This document shows positions 45,064 through 53,993 of a DNA stretch of 59,741 nt, one piece after another; within the stretch, counting starts at the first letter, position 1, and every line of letters begins with the position of its first letter. Location of the stretch: positions 1 through 59,741 of the forward strand of contig PCAM01000024.1 of NCBI GenBank assembly GCA_002730555.1. Direction: 5' to 3'. The translations under genes and the position numbers were made by a program. The notes below the pieces were generated by a model. That model made no database searches. It worked only from the letters and a program-made list of their open reading frames with translations, and was not told the DNA's origin. Source of the stretch: Chloroflexota bacterium (GTDB lineage: Bacteria > Chloroflexota > Dehalococcoidia > Lucifugimonadales > Lucifugimonadaceae).

Positions 45064-46358
45064 TCCAGGAAGACTACAGAGCAGCTATCGACGTCGGCAC
45101 GACCAAGGTCGCGACCGTGATCGGTCGGGAGCGTCCCGACGGGAGCGTGGAGATCGCCGGTATCGGCGTTTCGCCATGCACCGGATTGAGTAAAGGCATT
45201 GTCAGAGACGATGAGGCGACGACGCAGGCCATAAAAACGTCCGTGGAGGAAGCCTCCAGGCAGGCCAGTCTTCCCATCAAGTCCGCCTATGTCGGGCTTT
45301 CCGGAAGCCATATCGAATCCCATAACCGCTGGGACCAGGTACAGGAGAACTCATCCGAGAGCGTGATCACTCAGGACGTCCTGGACGCTTCGCTTTCGAT
45401 GGTGCGTGACATGGCATGCGATAGCGACGGTCACCTGCTCCACGTCATCCCACGCGGGTATGCCCTGGACAACCGGCACCTTGTGCGCATGCCGCTGGGC
45501 ATGCACGCCCGGGAGATCCACGCCCACACCCACGTGGTGAAGGGCAACGAACAGAGCATCAGTCGTCTCCGGGCAGCAACAGAGGCCGCCGGGATACATG
45601 TAGCGGACATGATCGTTGAACCGATCGCCTCCGCCGAAGCCGCTTTGACGACAACGGAACGCGACGACGGGGTCGTGCTCCTGGACATCGGCGGCGGGAC
45701 GACGGACATCGCCGTTTTCGTCGGCGGGCAGATCGTGCACACAGCCGTTCTGCCGGTGGGTGGATGGCAGTTCACGAACGACCTTGTTGTCGCTTTCACT
45801 GCCTCCCATGAAGAGGCGGAAAACGTGAAGAGGAGTTACGGGTCGGTCACACCGGAGATCTCCTCCATGCGGGAGGAATTGACCGTCGAGACCCTCGCAG
45901 AGGGCGTAGACGGGCCCATCCCCCTGACGAAACGAGAGCTCGGCCAGATCCTCAAAGGCCGTGCGCAAGAGTTGTTCCACCTGGTCGAAGGAAAGTTGGC
46001 GACGCCGCACCTTGCGAACGTCCCGATCAATCGTGTCGTCCTCACGGGAGGCGGGGCAAAGATGGACGGCATGCAGGCGCTGGCCCGCTACGTGTTCCAG
46101 GGCCGGACGCGCATCGCCGGACCGAGGTCACTCGCCGGACTTGATGAGCAGTACTTGGATCCGGCATACAGTGCCGGAATCGGGATGTTGATCTGGGGGC
46201 TGCGCAACCTGCCCCGCGGCTCGCATCTCGGTGTTTCTACCGTAAACGGAACAGAAATCGTGAGCGGCGGTGGCCGCTGGTATGACGCTTTCACGGGGTG
46301 GCGAAAGAGAGGAGAGAGCTCCTCAACGGGCAAGACCCGAGAAGGCGCATCCGTGTGA
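45060..46358 (+). CDS. ftsA: Cell division protein FtsA
   Basis: Actin-like membrane tether of the Z-ring, 432 residues. Seen: AAIDVGTTKVATVIG (phosphate 1), GLSGSHIESHN, the 1C subdomain, VVLLDIGGGTTDIAVF (phosphate 2), and NRVVLTGGGAKMDG (adenosine motif). The C-terminal amphipathic part is present in the last 20 residues. It is followed by ftsZ 185 bases downstream. Confidence 0.95.
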   Translation: MIQEDYRAAIDVGTTKVATVIGRERPDGSVEIAGIGVSPCTGLSKGIVRDDEATTQAIKTSVEEASRQASLPIKSAYVGLSGSHIESHNRWDQVQENSSESVITQDVLDASLSMVRDMACDSDGHLLHVIPRGYALDNRHLVRMPLGMHAREIHAHTHVVKGNEQSISRLRAATEAAGIHVADMIVEPIASAEAALTTTERDDGVVLLDIGGGTTDIAVFVGGQIVHTAVLPVGGWQFTNDLVVAFTASHEEAENVKRSYGSVTPEISSMREELTVETLAEGVDGPIPLTKRELGQILKGRAQELFHLVEGKLATPHLANVPINRVVLTGGGAKMDGMQALARYVFQGRTRIAGPRSLAGLDEQYLDPAYSAGIGMLIWGLRNLPRGSHLGVSTVNGTEIVSGGGRWYDAFTGWRKRGESSSTGKTREGASV

Positions 46359-46542
46359 GCAAACAGAACCCGTCCGGGGCTCAGGCACCCCCGATAAATC
46401 AGGGGATCCACGGGCGGATTACCGAATCATTGAAACCCACGGCCAGGGCGTCGGCCAATTAAACCAGAGGCGAGCGGGCGACAACGGACGAAGATCCAGG
46501 TAGCCGGCGGCCCGCAGATGTTTGCCAGGAGACTCAAACAAA

Positions 46543-47643
46543 ATGAACGCAAGAATTGAAGCGACCCCAGACAACATCGGAGTAGCGAAGATCAAGGTCG
46601 TGGGTGTCGGCGGCGGCGGCTCGAACGCCGTTTCCCGGATGTACCGCGATCGGCTACAGGAAGTTGAGTACATCGCCGTTAACACGGACGCCCAGGCGCT
46701 CGTGCGCAGTGATGTGCCGGTTCGCCTGCGGATCGGCGACGAAACCGCCCGCGGCCTCGGCGTTGGCGGCGACCCCGAGAAGGGTCAGACGTGTGCCGAG
46801 GAAAGTCGGGACGAAGTCCGTGAAGTTCTCGAAGGCGCGGACATGGTGTTCATCGCCGCCGGGATGGGCGGCGGAACCGGCACCGGCGCAGCGCCGACCG
46901 TGGCCGAGACGGCCCGCGAGATGGGCGCCCTGACCGTCGGCGTCGTGACCGAACCCTTCGCATTTGAAGGCCGTCGACGCTCCAAGCATGCCGAGGAAGG
47001 CATCGCACGGCTCAAGGACAAGGTAGACACGCTGATCACGATTCCGAACGACCGCCTGCTCGTTATTTGCGGTGAGCACGTGACGATGGAGGCCGGGTTC
47101 AGGATGGCGGACGACATTCTCCGACAGGGCGTTCAGTCGATCGCTGAACTGGTGACCGTCGCCGGCGAGATCAACCTGGACTTCGCGGACATCAAGGCCG
47201 TGATGAGCAACGCCGGACCGGCATGGATGGCGATCGGATCAGGCAGTGGCGAGGACAGGGCAATCCAGGCCGCAGAAGAGGCGATTCACAGCCCCCTATT
47301 GGACGTTTCACTGGACGGCGCACGCGGCGTGATCTTCAACGTCACGGGCCCAAGCGACCTGACCATCAACGAAGTCCACCAGGCTTCCGAGGTGATCTCC
47401 CAGGTCGTTGATCCAGAGGCCAACATCATGTTTGGCATGGTGACCGACATGAAGATGGAAAACGAGGTCAAACTGACCATCATCGCCACGGGCTTCCCGG
47501 CCGAAGGCGGCCTGGTTCGTGCGACGGACAACGACACAATAATGCCGGACACCGCCGACCTTGACGTCCCGTGGTTCCTCCGCAACCACCCGGCAACACG
47601 GCGGCGGATGCGCGGGAACGTCGCAACGACGGCGATGGACTAA
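46543..47643 (+). CDS. ftsZ: Cell division protein FtsZ
   Basis: Tubulin-like GTPase of the division ring, 366 residues. Seen: [25 protein letters not shown] (tubulin signature), the ITIPNDRLL and [17 protein letters not shown] (T7 loop catalytic region), and the tail [12 protein letters not shown], a C-terminal docking peptide for FtsA. The ATG at 46543 follows CAGGAG; a TTG at 46522 is less likely. Confidence 0.96.
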   Translation: MNARIEATPDNIGVAKIKVVGVGGGGSNAVSRMYRDRLQEVEYIAVNTDAQALVRSDVPVRLRIGDETARGLGVGGDPEKGQTCAEESRDEVREVLEGADMVFIAAGMGGGTGTGAAPTVAETAREMGALTVGVVTEPFAFEGRRRSKHAEEGIARLKDKVDTLITIPNDRLLVICGEHVTMEAGFRMADDILRQGVQSIAELVTVAGEINLDFADIKAVMSNAGPAWMAIGSGSGEDRAIQAAEEAIHSPLLDVSLDGARGVIFNVTGPSDLTINEVHQASEVISQVVDPEANIMFGMVTDMKMENEVKLTIIATGFPAEGGLVRATDNDTIMPDTADLDVPWFLRNHPATRRRMRGNVATTAMD

Positions 47644-47697
47644 GCTACGCTCCCGGCACTAGTGTCCGGGTCTTTGTAGTCTAAAGGCGAATTGATA

Positions 47698-47728
47698 AGG
47701 CCTCTCTCAGGCACGAGGGAGGTCTTTT
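47698..47728 (+). terminator. Terminator after ftsZ
   Basis: AGGCCTCTCTC pairs with GAGGGAGGTCT with wobble, followed by TTTT. Just before it, the sequence TCTAAAGGCGAATTGA is nearly repeated before the next terminator at 48.1 kb. Confidence 0.8.
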
Positions 47729-47847
47729 CGCGTTGCTAGGCATGCCGGATTTCCGGGGTATGACGACCGAAGTTGCTCGTTGTCAGCATACCCGGCGGTA
47801 ATCGCCTATTATCCCGGTGCAGTCGCCCTATCCAGGAGACACGTTCA

Positions 47848-48063
47848 ATGCCGCCAGACTCACAAATCGGACAGCCCGTCCACGAGTTCGACTACCTCGT
47901 GATTGGCGTGACACAGGGTGAACTAACCGTTGCGATGGAAAGCGATGACATCACCTTTCCCGTGGAGCTAGGCGTGACCGTTTTCGGAAGCGCAGGCGAC
48001 GCCCACGATGTTATTAGCAGCAGAGCTCAGTCCGTACGGTTCCTTGAGATCGATCTGAAGTAA
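47848..48063 (+). CDS. Small conserved-looking protein, unknown function
   Basis: A 71-residue protein with an AGGAG site nine bases before its ATG. Seen: a beta-rich body (EFDYLVIGVTQGELTVAMES, TFPVELGVTVFGSAGDAHDV) and an ending SVRFLEIDLK. No signal peptide or membrane segment. It lies between ftsZ and nrdR with its own terminator. The ORF could extend upstream to 47773, without support. Confidence 0.6.
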   Translation: MPPDSQIGQPVHEFDYLVIGVTQGELTVAMESDDITFPVELGVTVFGSAGDAHDVISSRAQSVRFLEIDLK

Positions 48064-48096
48064 GTCAAGGATTTTGGCGGGTCTAAAAGCGAATTG

Positions 48097-48130
48097 AAAG
48101 GTCCCCCACATCTATCTAGGAGGCCTTTTT
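48097..48130 (+). terminator. Terminator after the small protein gene
   Basis: AAAGGTCCCC and GGAGGCCTTTTT form a stem with mismatches around a loop of about 12 bases, followed by five T residues. Confidence 0.75.
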
Positions 48131-48275
48131 GTGTGCCTTTCATAAGCTTCTTGAACACGTTGAAAAATGTTAAAATTAGAAACTGATTTTCGGTGCTCTA
48201 AGATTCCATTCCCGACCCCTCCTCGGATCATTCCGGCAGGCCATCTGATCGCCCAGAATCGGTCGATCGCACACC

Positions 48276-48304
48276 TTGACACCCCACTACAGTTAGTGCA
48301 TGCT
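48276..48304 (+). promoter_or_regulatory. Candidate promoter of nrdR-nrdJ
   Basis: A perfect -35 TTGACA (48276-48281) is followed after 17 bases by CATGCT (48299-48304), a weak -10. The NrdR box pair starts 11 bases further on, the expected site for repression. Confidence 0.4.
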
Positions 48305-48315
48305 CTGCCGCTCAC

Positions 48316-48362
48316 GCACGATATATAGGGGTTAACGACGAACCACTTACCATATGGTGTGT
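48316..48362 (+). promoter_or_regulatory. Tandem NrdR boxes
   Basis: Two 16-base sites, GCACGATATATAGGGG (48316-48331) and TTACCATATGGTGTGT (48347-48362), match the known NrdR box pattern ACACWATATATWGTGT at 12 and 11 positions. Their starts are exactly 31 bases apart, the three-helical-turn spacing known for NrdR-controlled genes. They lie about 55 bases before nrdR, which is followed by nrdJ. Confidence 0.8.
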
Positions 48363-48416
48363 GACCCTTCCTAAACGGGATTGGCGTATTAATTCGGGAG
48401 GGTCGGAGACTCAAGC

Positions 48417-48968
48417 GTGCATTGCCCGTTTTGCGGCCATGACGACTCTAAAGTCATCGACTCGCGGGAAGCCCCCGATGGAGTACGACGGCGACGAGAG
48501 TGCACGGGCTGCGGACTCAGGTTCACGACCTACGAGCGGGTGCATACCACTCCGCTCTTTCTCGCCAAGTCGGACGGCCGCCGGGAACCCTTCTCGACGG
48601 ACAAGCTTGAGCGATCACTCCGGATTGCCTGCGCCAAGCGCCCCTTAGAGGTCGGAGCGATTGGCAAGATAGTTACTGATATCGATTCAGAGTTGCACCG
48701 TCTCGGCAAGGCCGAGGTCGAAAGCCGGGTTGTCGGCGAGATGGTGATGGAGCGGTTGCGGGAGTTAGACCGGGTGGCGTACATCCGCTACGCATCGGTG
48801 TACAGGGACTTTGAGGACCTGGACACCTTCGCCCAGGAGGTCGAGGCGCTTCGTGACGAATCGCCCGACGGTCCCAAGCCGCAGCTCAGATTGATCGAAG
48901 ATGACGTACCGAGACTTACCAACCGGGGCAGAAGACGAAGGACACGTAGGGCGGCCTCAGGAAATTAG
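48417..48968 (+). CDS. nrdR: Transcriptional repressor NrdR
   Basis: Zinc-ribbon and ATP-cone repressor of ribonucleotide reductase genes, 183 residues. Seen: MHCPFCGHDDSKVIDSRE with a second Cys pair (CTGC), RRRRECTGCGLRFTTYER, the ATP-cone region GRREPFSTDKLERSL, and VAYIRYASVYRDFED. Starts at GTG with GGGAGG upstream. The C-terminal 30 residues are basic and not conserved. It lies upstream of nrdJ with two NrdR boxes in front. Confidence 0.96.
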   Translation: MHCPFCGHDDSKVIDSREAPDGVRRRRECTGCGLRFTTYERVHTTPLFLAKSDGRREPFSTDKLERSLRIACAKRPLEVGAIGKIVTDIDSELHRLGKAEVESRVVGEMVMERLRELDRVAYIRYASVYRDFEDLDTFAQEVEALRDESPDGPKPQLRLIEDDVPRLTNRGRRRRTRRAASGN

Positions 48969-49041
48969 AGCCATAACTGCGATCAAGCCGCTCCCGGTAA
49001 TGGGGGCGCCGATACCGGGAACAAAGGGAAAGGAGGATCCG

Positions 49042-49149
49042 ATGCGCACAGTGCGACGCCGGACTGTCGGCTCAAAAACACGCCGGCGCGATCGGTTCCT
49101 CATACTTTCCGAGACGCCGCGCGAACGAGGGTCTTCTAAGCTCTCGTAA
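49042..49149 (+). CDS. Small basic ORF between nrdR and nrdJ (35 codons)
   Basis: An ATG with a near-perfect ribosome site (AAGGAGG ending five bases before it) opens 35 codons rich in arginine (MRTVRRRTVGSKTRRRD). The ORF ends before nrdJ. Such a strong site without a long gene suggests a real small protein or a leader peptide controlling nrdJ. No family recognised. Confidence 0.4.
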   Translation: MRTVRRRTVGSKTRRRDRFLILSETPRERGSSKLS

Positions 49150-49271
49150 TCCCGTTCGTGATCGATGCCGATCATGGTTCGATTTCCGCCCACCGATATT
49201 GATCACCTGGTTCCCGTCCGTACGAGAGCCGCACCCACTTCCGAATCCGATTCCAGACACAGGATGCACGA

Positions 49272-51815
49272 ATGAGCACGGAGACCACCCGCAACGGACA
49301 CAACGGCGTTGATGCAACGACGGAGATGCTGACGGCGCTAAGAGAGCACGGACTTATCGAGGACATTTCCGAGGCGGAGACGGTGCTCGGGATCGGCGAC
49401 GGCGCGGACAACGGTCCCGCCGACGAGTCGTCAGGGGAGTTCACCCCGGCCGCAATCACCGATAACGCGAATGTCGTGCTCGAGAAGCGTTATCTGAACA
49501 AAGATGACGACGGGGTCGTCAAGGAAGACGCGCAAGGCATGTTCCGGCGGGTGGGCAGGACGCTCGCCGAAGCCGATCGTGCATACGGCCGGACCGACGA
49601 ACAGATCGACGAAACGGCCGAAGAGTTCTACCGGATCATGTCGAAGCTGGAGTTCCTTCCGAACTCGCCGACCATGATGAACGCCGGCACCGGCGCCGGC
49701 ACGCTCTCCGCCTGCTTCGTGCTTCCCCTGAAAGACAGCATGGAGGGGATCATGGGCGCGGCGCACGACGCCGCCATGGTGCAGAAGTTCGGCGGCGGCA
49801 CCGGGTTCGCCCTCACGGACATCAGGGCCAAGGGCACACCGATCGCGTCGACACACGGTCGCGCCTGCGGGCCGATCGCTGTGCTGCGGCACTTGTCCTC
49901 TGTCTCCACGCTGGTGACGCAGGGCGGGAAGCGTGACGGCGCAAACATGGCCGTCATGAGCGTGCACCACCCGGACATCCTCGAGTTCATCGACTGTAAG
50001 ACGGTCGAGGGCGAGATCCACAACTTCAACATCTCCGTCGGCGCAACGGATGAGTTCATGCAGGCCGTCAAGGACGAAGCTACATACGCACTCCGTTCCA
50101 AAGAGAAGCCGTCGGACCCGAACAGCCCGCTGATCGAAGTCGGCCGCCTGGACGCCCGCGAGGTGTTCTCCAAGATCGTTTACGGCGCATGGAGGAACGG
50201 CGAGCCGGGCATGATCTTCATGGACGAGGTGAACCGGAACAGCCCGGTGCTGCACCTCGGCGAGATCACGGCGACCAACCCCTGCGGCGAGCAGCCGCTT
50301 CTGCCAAACGAGTCCTGCAACCTGGGCTCCATCGACCTGTCCAAGTTCATCATCGAAGACGCCGATGGCGAAAAAACGATCGACTACGACCACCTCCGCA
50401 AGGTGACGCGCCTGAGCGTCCACTTCCTGGACAACGTGATCGACGCCAACAAGTACGCTGTGCCAGCCATCGAAGAGATGGCGAACTTCACCCGCAAGAT
50501 CGGCCTCGGAGTCATGGGCTTCGCCGACATGCTGGTGGAACTTGGCGTGCCGTACGACAGCGACGAGGCGGTCAAGATCGGTCGGGCGCTGATGGCCTTC
50601 ATCCGGGCCGAGTCCGACCAGGCGTCTATCGACCTGGCGGCGGAGCGCGGGCCGTTCCCGGCCTTCGTAGGCAGCAAGTACGAGGCCGACGGCGACCCTG
50701 ATATCCGTAACGCCTGCCGTCTGACGGTGGCGCCGACCGGCACGATCTCGATGATCGCCGGTTGCTCCAGTGGTATCGAGCCGATCTTCTCGCTGGCGTT
50801 CAGGAAGCAGAACATCCTTGAGGGGCAGACGCTCTTCTACGTGGACAAGAATTTTGAGCGGATCGCCCACGAGCGGGACTTCTACAGCGAAGAGCTGCTG
50901 GAGCACCTGGCCGACGGCGGCTCGCTGCAGGACCGGGACGACGTCCCCGGGGACATCAAGGACCTGTTCCACGTGGCTACCGACATCAACCCGGAGTACC
51001 ACGTCAGGATGCAGGCGGCCTTCCAGGAGAGCGTTGACGCCGGTATCTCCAAGACGATCAATTTCCCGAACGATGCGACGATCGAGGATGTGGAAGAGAC
51101 GTACCTGATGGCGTGGGAGTTGAAGTGCAAGGGCATCACGGTTTACCGCTCTGGCAGCCGTGATAAGGAGGTTCTCGCCGCGGGAACCTCCGACGGCGCC
51201 GGCGAAGCAGCGGACGCCCGGGTGATCCCACAGTTCTCCGTACCGCGTGACCGTCCCGCATCCCTGCAGGGCGTGACCAACCGTGTTCGAACTGGACGAG
51301 GCCCGTTGTACGTGACGGTCAACGTCGCCTCAGACGGACGGCCGTTTGAAATGTTCGCCACGCTTGGCAAGGCCGGCGGGAACGATGCGGCGATGTCGGA
51401 AGGTATGTCGCGCCTGGCGTCACTCGCCCTCCGGTCCGGCGTGGATCCCGACGAGATCGTCAAACAGCTGCGCGGCATCACGGACGTACCGGTATTCGAT
51501 AACGGAGACCTGATCCGTTCGGTACCGGACGCCATCTCCCTGGTTCTTGACCGGGTGGCGAAGTCCGGACCGATGCCTTCAGGTGCTATCGACGATTCAG
51601 AGTCGGCGCAGATCGGCATGTTCGGTGCGCCGGAGCCTGACGACATCGGTCTGATCTCCACCCGGGAGTCGGCGACAGAGATAGTGAGCGACGCGACTCC
51701 ATCCATCTCCATGGTGGAGGCCCTGACCGCCGAGTTATGCCCGGACTGCGACGCCGGAATGGCCCACGAAGAGGGCTGCGCGAAGTGTTATTCCTGCGGC
51801 TACAGCAGGTGTTGA
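49272..51815 (+). CDS. nrdJ: Vitamin B12-dependent (class II) ribonucleoside-diphosphate reductase
   Basis: Converts ribonucleotides to deoxyribonucleotides using adenosylcobalamin, working with or without oxygen. Seen in 847 residues: FLPNSPTMMNAGTG, SACFVLPLKDSM, the FGGGTGFALTDIR segment, the active-site NPCGEQPLLPNESCNLGSID with radical-transfer cysteines, an ATP/effector region, and a C-terminal zinc-binding tail CPDCD..CAKCYSCG used for reduction by thioredoxin-like partners. No cobalamin riboswitch recognised upstream; NrdR is the likely regulator. Confidence 0.97.
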   Translation: MSTETTRNGHNGVDATTEMLTALREHGLIEDISEAETVLGIGDGADNGPADESSGEFTPAAITDNANVVLEKRYLNKDDDGVVKEDAQGMFRRVGRTLAEADRAYGRTDEQIDETAEEFYRIMSKLEFLPNSPTMMNAGTGAGTLSACFVLPLKDSMEGIMGAAHDAAMVQKFGGGTGFALTDIRAKGTPIASTHGRACGPIAVLRHLSSVSTLVTQGGKRDGANMAVMSVHHPDILEFIDCKTVEGEIHNFNISVGATDEFMQAVKDEATYALRSKEKPSDPNSPLIEVGRLDAREVFSKIVYGAWRNGEPGMIFMDEVNRNSPVLHLGEITATNPCGEQPLLPNESCNLGSIDLSKFIIEDADGEKTIDYDHLRKVTRLSVHFLDNVIDANKYAVPAIEEMANFTRKIGLGVMGFADMLVELGVPYDSDEAVKIGRALMAFIRAESDQASIDLAAERGPFPAFVGSKYEADGDPDIRNACRLTVAPTGTISMIAGCSSGIEPIFSLAFRKQNILEGQTLFYVDKNFERIAHERDFYSEELLEHLADGGSLQDRDDVPGDIKDLFHVATDINPEYHVRMQAAFQESVDAGISKTINFPNDATIEDVEETYLMAWELKCKGITVYRSGSRDKEVLAAGTSDGAGEAADARVIPQFSVPRDRPASLQGVTNRVRTGRGPLYVTVNVASDGRPFEMFATLGKAGGNDAAMSEGMSRLASLALRSGVDPDEIVKQLRGITDVPVFDNGDLIRSVPDAISLVLDRVAKSGPMPSGAIDDSESAQIGMFGAPEPDDIGLISTRESATEIVSDATPSISMVEALTAELCPDCDAGMAHEEGCAKCYSCGYSRC

Positions 51816-51885
51816 GGGCCTGAGGGCGGTGATCCTCCAGTAATCCGCTCCCATCAAAGGCCCGGCGCCTGAGCTGCGACGTGCT

Positions 51886-51922
51886 AGCCCCGGCGGATCT
51901 CACCGTCCGCCGGGGCTTTTTT
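51886..51922 (+). terminator. Strong terminator after nrdJ
   Basis: AGCCCCGGCGGA (51886-51897) / TCCGCCGGGGCT (51905-51916) is a perfect 12-base stem with a 7-base loop, then six T residues. Confidence 0.93.
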
Positions 51923-52160
51923 GTGCCTGTGCGTGACGCGCCTGTCCCGTTACCGGGCGTATTGTCATACGCCCCTGCAGGGTGGCTGCATAACGGGCGC
52001 GGCGATGTGTCGACACGCGCAGGGGCGGGCAGCGGCCCGCCCTCTGGCGGATGCCGATCCGGCCTTACGGTGTTTTTGCCTGAACGTGTGCGCAGCCCAA
52101 CCCGGGGATGCACTATCCTCTGCCAGCCGGAGATAGCCATCAGTCCGCGTACGGAGAGCC
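51923..52160. repeat. Intergenic region with palindromic repeat
   Basis: Together with the terminator this fills the 345-base gap between nrdJ and the sulfatase. CATACGCCCCTGCAGGGTGG (51967 on) and CGCAGGGGCGGGCAGCGGCC (52018 on) belong to the GTAGGGGCGGG palindrome family found elsewhere. No gene is apparent here. Confidence 0.55.
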
Positions 52161-53798
52161 ATGACCAACCAGAACTCTGAGTCACGCCCGAACATCATCG
52201 TGATCCTGGCGGACGATATGGGTTTCGCCGATCTCGGGTGCTGGGGCTCGGAAATCCGGACTCCCAACATCGATAAACTCGCCGGCGGCGGCGTCAAGTA
52301 CACCCAGATGTACAACTCCGCGCGATGCTGCCCGTCGCGCGCCGCCCTGCTCACCGGCCTTAACCCGCAGCAGGCGGGCGTGGGCCACATGACAGACGAC
52401 TACGGCACGCCGGAGTACCAGGGCTACCTGGGGCAGAACTGCATCACCATCGCAGAAGCGCTGTCGGCGGCTGGTTATCAGACGCTCATGTCCGGCAAGT
52501 GGCACGTCGGCGGGCCGTACAACCTGCAGCGGCCCGACTCATGGACGCCCGGCGAACCCGGCTCCCCGACCCCAAGACAGCGCGGTTTCGACAAGTTCTT
52601 TGGCACGTTGATCGGAGCGGGCAGCTTTTGGAACCCGTCCACGTTGATGGAAGACCAGACACTGATCCAGCCGAACTCGCCGGACTTCTACTACACGGAC
52701 GCCATAACCGACCACGCCATCGAGATGATCTCGGCCAACGAAAATTCCGATAAGCCGTTTTTCATGTACATGGCGTACACGTCGCCCCACTGGCCCCTGC
52801 ACGCCTTCGAGGACGACATCGCCCGCTACGAGGGAAAGTACCGCGGAGGCTGGGACGATCTACGCACTTCACGCCATGAGCAGATGCGGTCGCTCGGACT
52901 GGTCGATCCCAAATGGGAGATCAGCAAGCGCGACCCGGACTCCCCGGCATGGGAAGACGCCCCGAATCACACCTGGGAAGACCTGCGCATGGCGGTGTAC
53001 GCGGCACAGATAGACCGCATGGATCAGGGCATCGGCCGCGTGATGGCGCAGCTTGAGGCGCAGGGCGTGGCCGACAACACGCTCGTGATGTTCATGGCGG
53101 ACAACGGCGGATGCGCCGAGTTCTGTGCGGAAGACTCGAACCGCCCGAATTACGCCCAGTTCAACACCCCCAACCAGGACGGCTCACGGGCCACAGTCGG
53201 CAACAACCCGGACCTGCGTCCCGGCGGATCAAACACGTTCCAGAGCTACGACCTGCCGTGGGCTAACACATCGAATACGCCGTTCAGGCTGTTCAAGCGC
53301 TGGACACATGAGGGCGGCATCTCCACCCCGCTCGTCATCAACTGGCCGGATCGGATCGACTCTCCGGAGACGATCCATTCGCCCGCGCACCTGATCGACA
53401 TCATGCCCACCTGTCTCCAGGCGGCCGGTGCGAGCTACCCGAAAGAGAACAACAACCACGCCATCAAGCCGCTGGAGGGCGAGAGTCTTGTCCCCTCCTT
53501 CCAGGACTCATCCTGGAAACGGGAGGCGCCCATCTACTGGGAGCATGAGGGAAACCGCGCCATGCGGGACGGCGACTGGAAGCTGGTCGCTGAATACCCG
53601 GGCGCCTGGGAGCTGTACAACATTTCTGACGACCGGACGGAGCTGTACAACCGGGCGGACGGGGAGAAAAACCGCCTGCTCGCTATGTCACGGGACTACG
53701 ACGCCTGGGCGGAACGGATCGGCGTCGTGAACTGGGTCGACCGATGGGACGCCATCGGACGCTGGCCGATCGGCGAAAGAAACCACGTGGTTAGATAG
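52161..53798 (+). CDS. Sulfatase (arylsulfatase family)
   Basis: A 545-residue hydrolase of sulfate esters in the alkaline phosphatase superfamily. Seen: NIIVILADDMGFADLGCWG (metal-binding Asp pair), NSARCCPSRAALLTG where the first Cys of CxPSR would be oxidised to formylglycine, SGKWHVG, YMAYTSPHWPLHA, and FMADNGGC. The signal peptide is lacking, so it would be cytoplasmic unless exported otherwise. Strong GGAG site at the ATG. Sulfatases mark marine polysaccharide or sulfate-ester use. Confidence 0.92.
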   Translation: MTNQNSESRPNIIVILADDMGFADLGCWGSEIRTPNIDKLAGGGVKYTQMYNSARCCPSRAALLTGLNPQQAGVGHMTDDYGTPEYQGYLGQNCITIAEALSAAGYQTLMSGKWHVGGPYNLQRPDSWTPGEPGSPTPRQRGFDKFFGTLIGAGSFWNPSTLMEDQTLIQPNSPDFYYTDAITDHAIEMISANENSDKPFFMYMAYTSPHWPLHAFEDDIARYEGKYRGGWDDLRTSRHEQMRSLGLVDPKWEISKRDPDSPAWEDAPNHTWEDLRMAVYAAQIDRMDQGIGRVMAQLEAQGVADNTLVMFMADNGGCAEFCAEDSNRPNYAQFNTPNQDGSRATVGNNPDLRPGGSNTFQSYDLPWANTSNTPFRLFKRWTHEGGISTPLVINWPDRIDSPETIHSPAHLIDIMPTCLQAAGASYPKENNNHAIKPLEGESLVPSFQDSSWKREAPIYWEHEGNRAMRDGDWKLVAEYPGAWELYNISDDRTELYNRADGEKNRLLAMSRDYDAWAERIGVVNWVDRWDAIGRWPIGERNHVVR

Positions 53799-53993
53799 GC
53801 CCGAAGGCGATCCGGTGTTAGGGTGTGCGGTGTATAACGCGTTAGCTTCGGTTGACCCCCCAGAATCCTTCAGGAAACAACTTTGCGGGGGGGGACGGGA
53901 TTCGCCTCCCGTTGCCGGTCCACACGGAGCCAGAATGACGAGACTCTTGACGTTGCGCCGGGTCACCAGGTCCCTGATTCTTAATCGGGATCG

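Noticed and set aside
48969..49271. Possible cobalamin riboswitch before B12-dependent nrdJ
   Set aside because: No B12-box-like sequence or the usual multi-stem layout was recognised in the 303-base interval.
49431..51002. Long minus-strand open frame of 523 codons opposite nrdJ
   Set aside because: It lies entirely antisense to an intact nrdJ, has no family motifs, and such frames are common opposite GC-rich genes.
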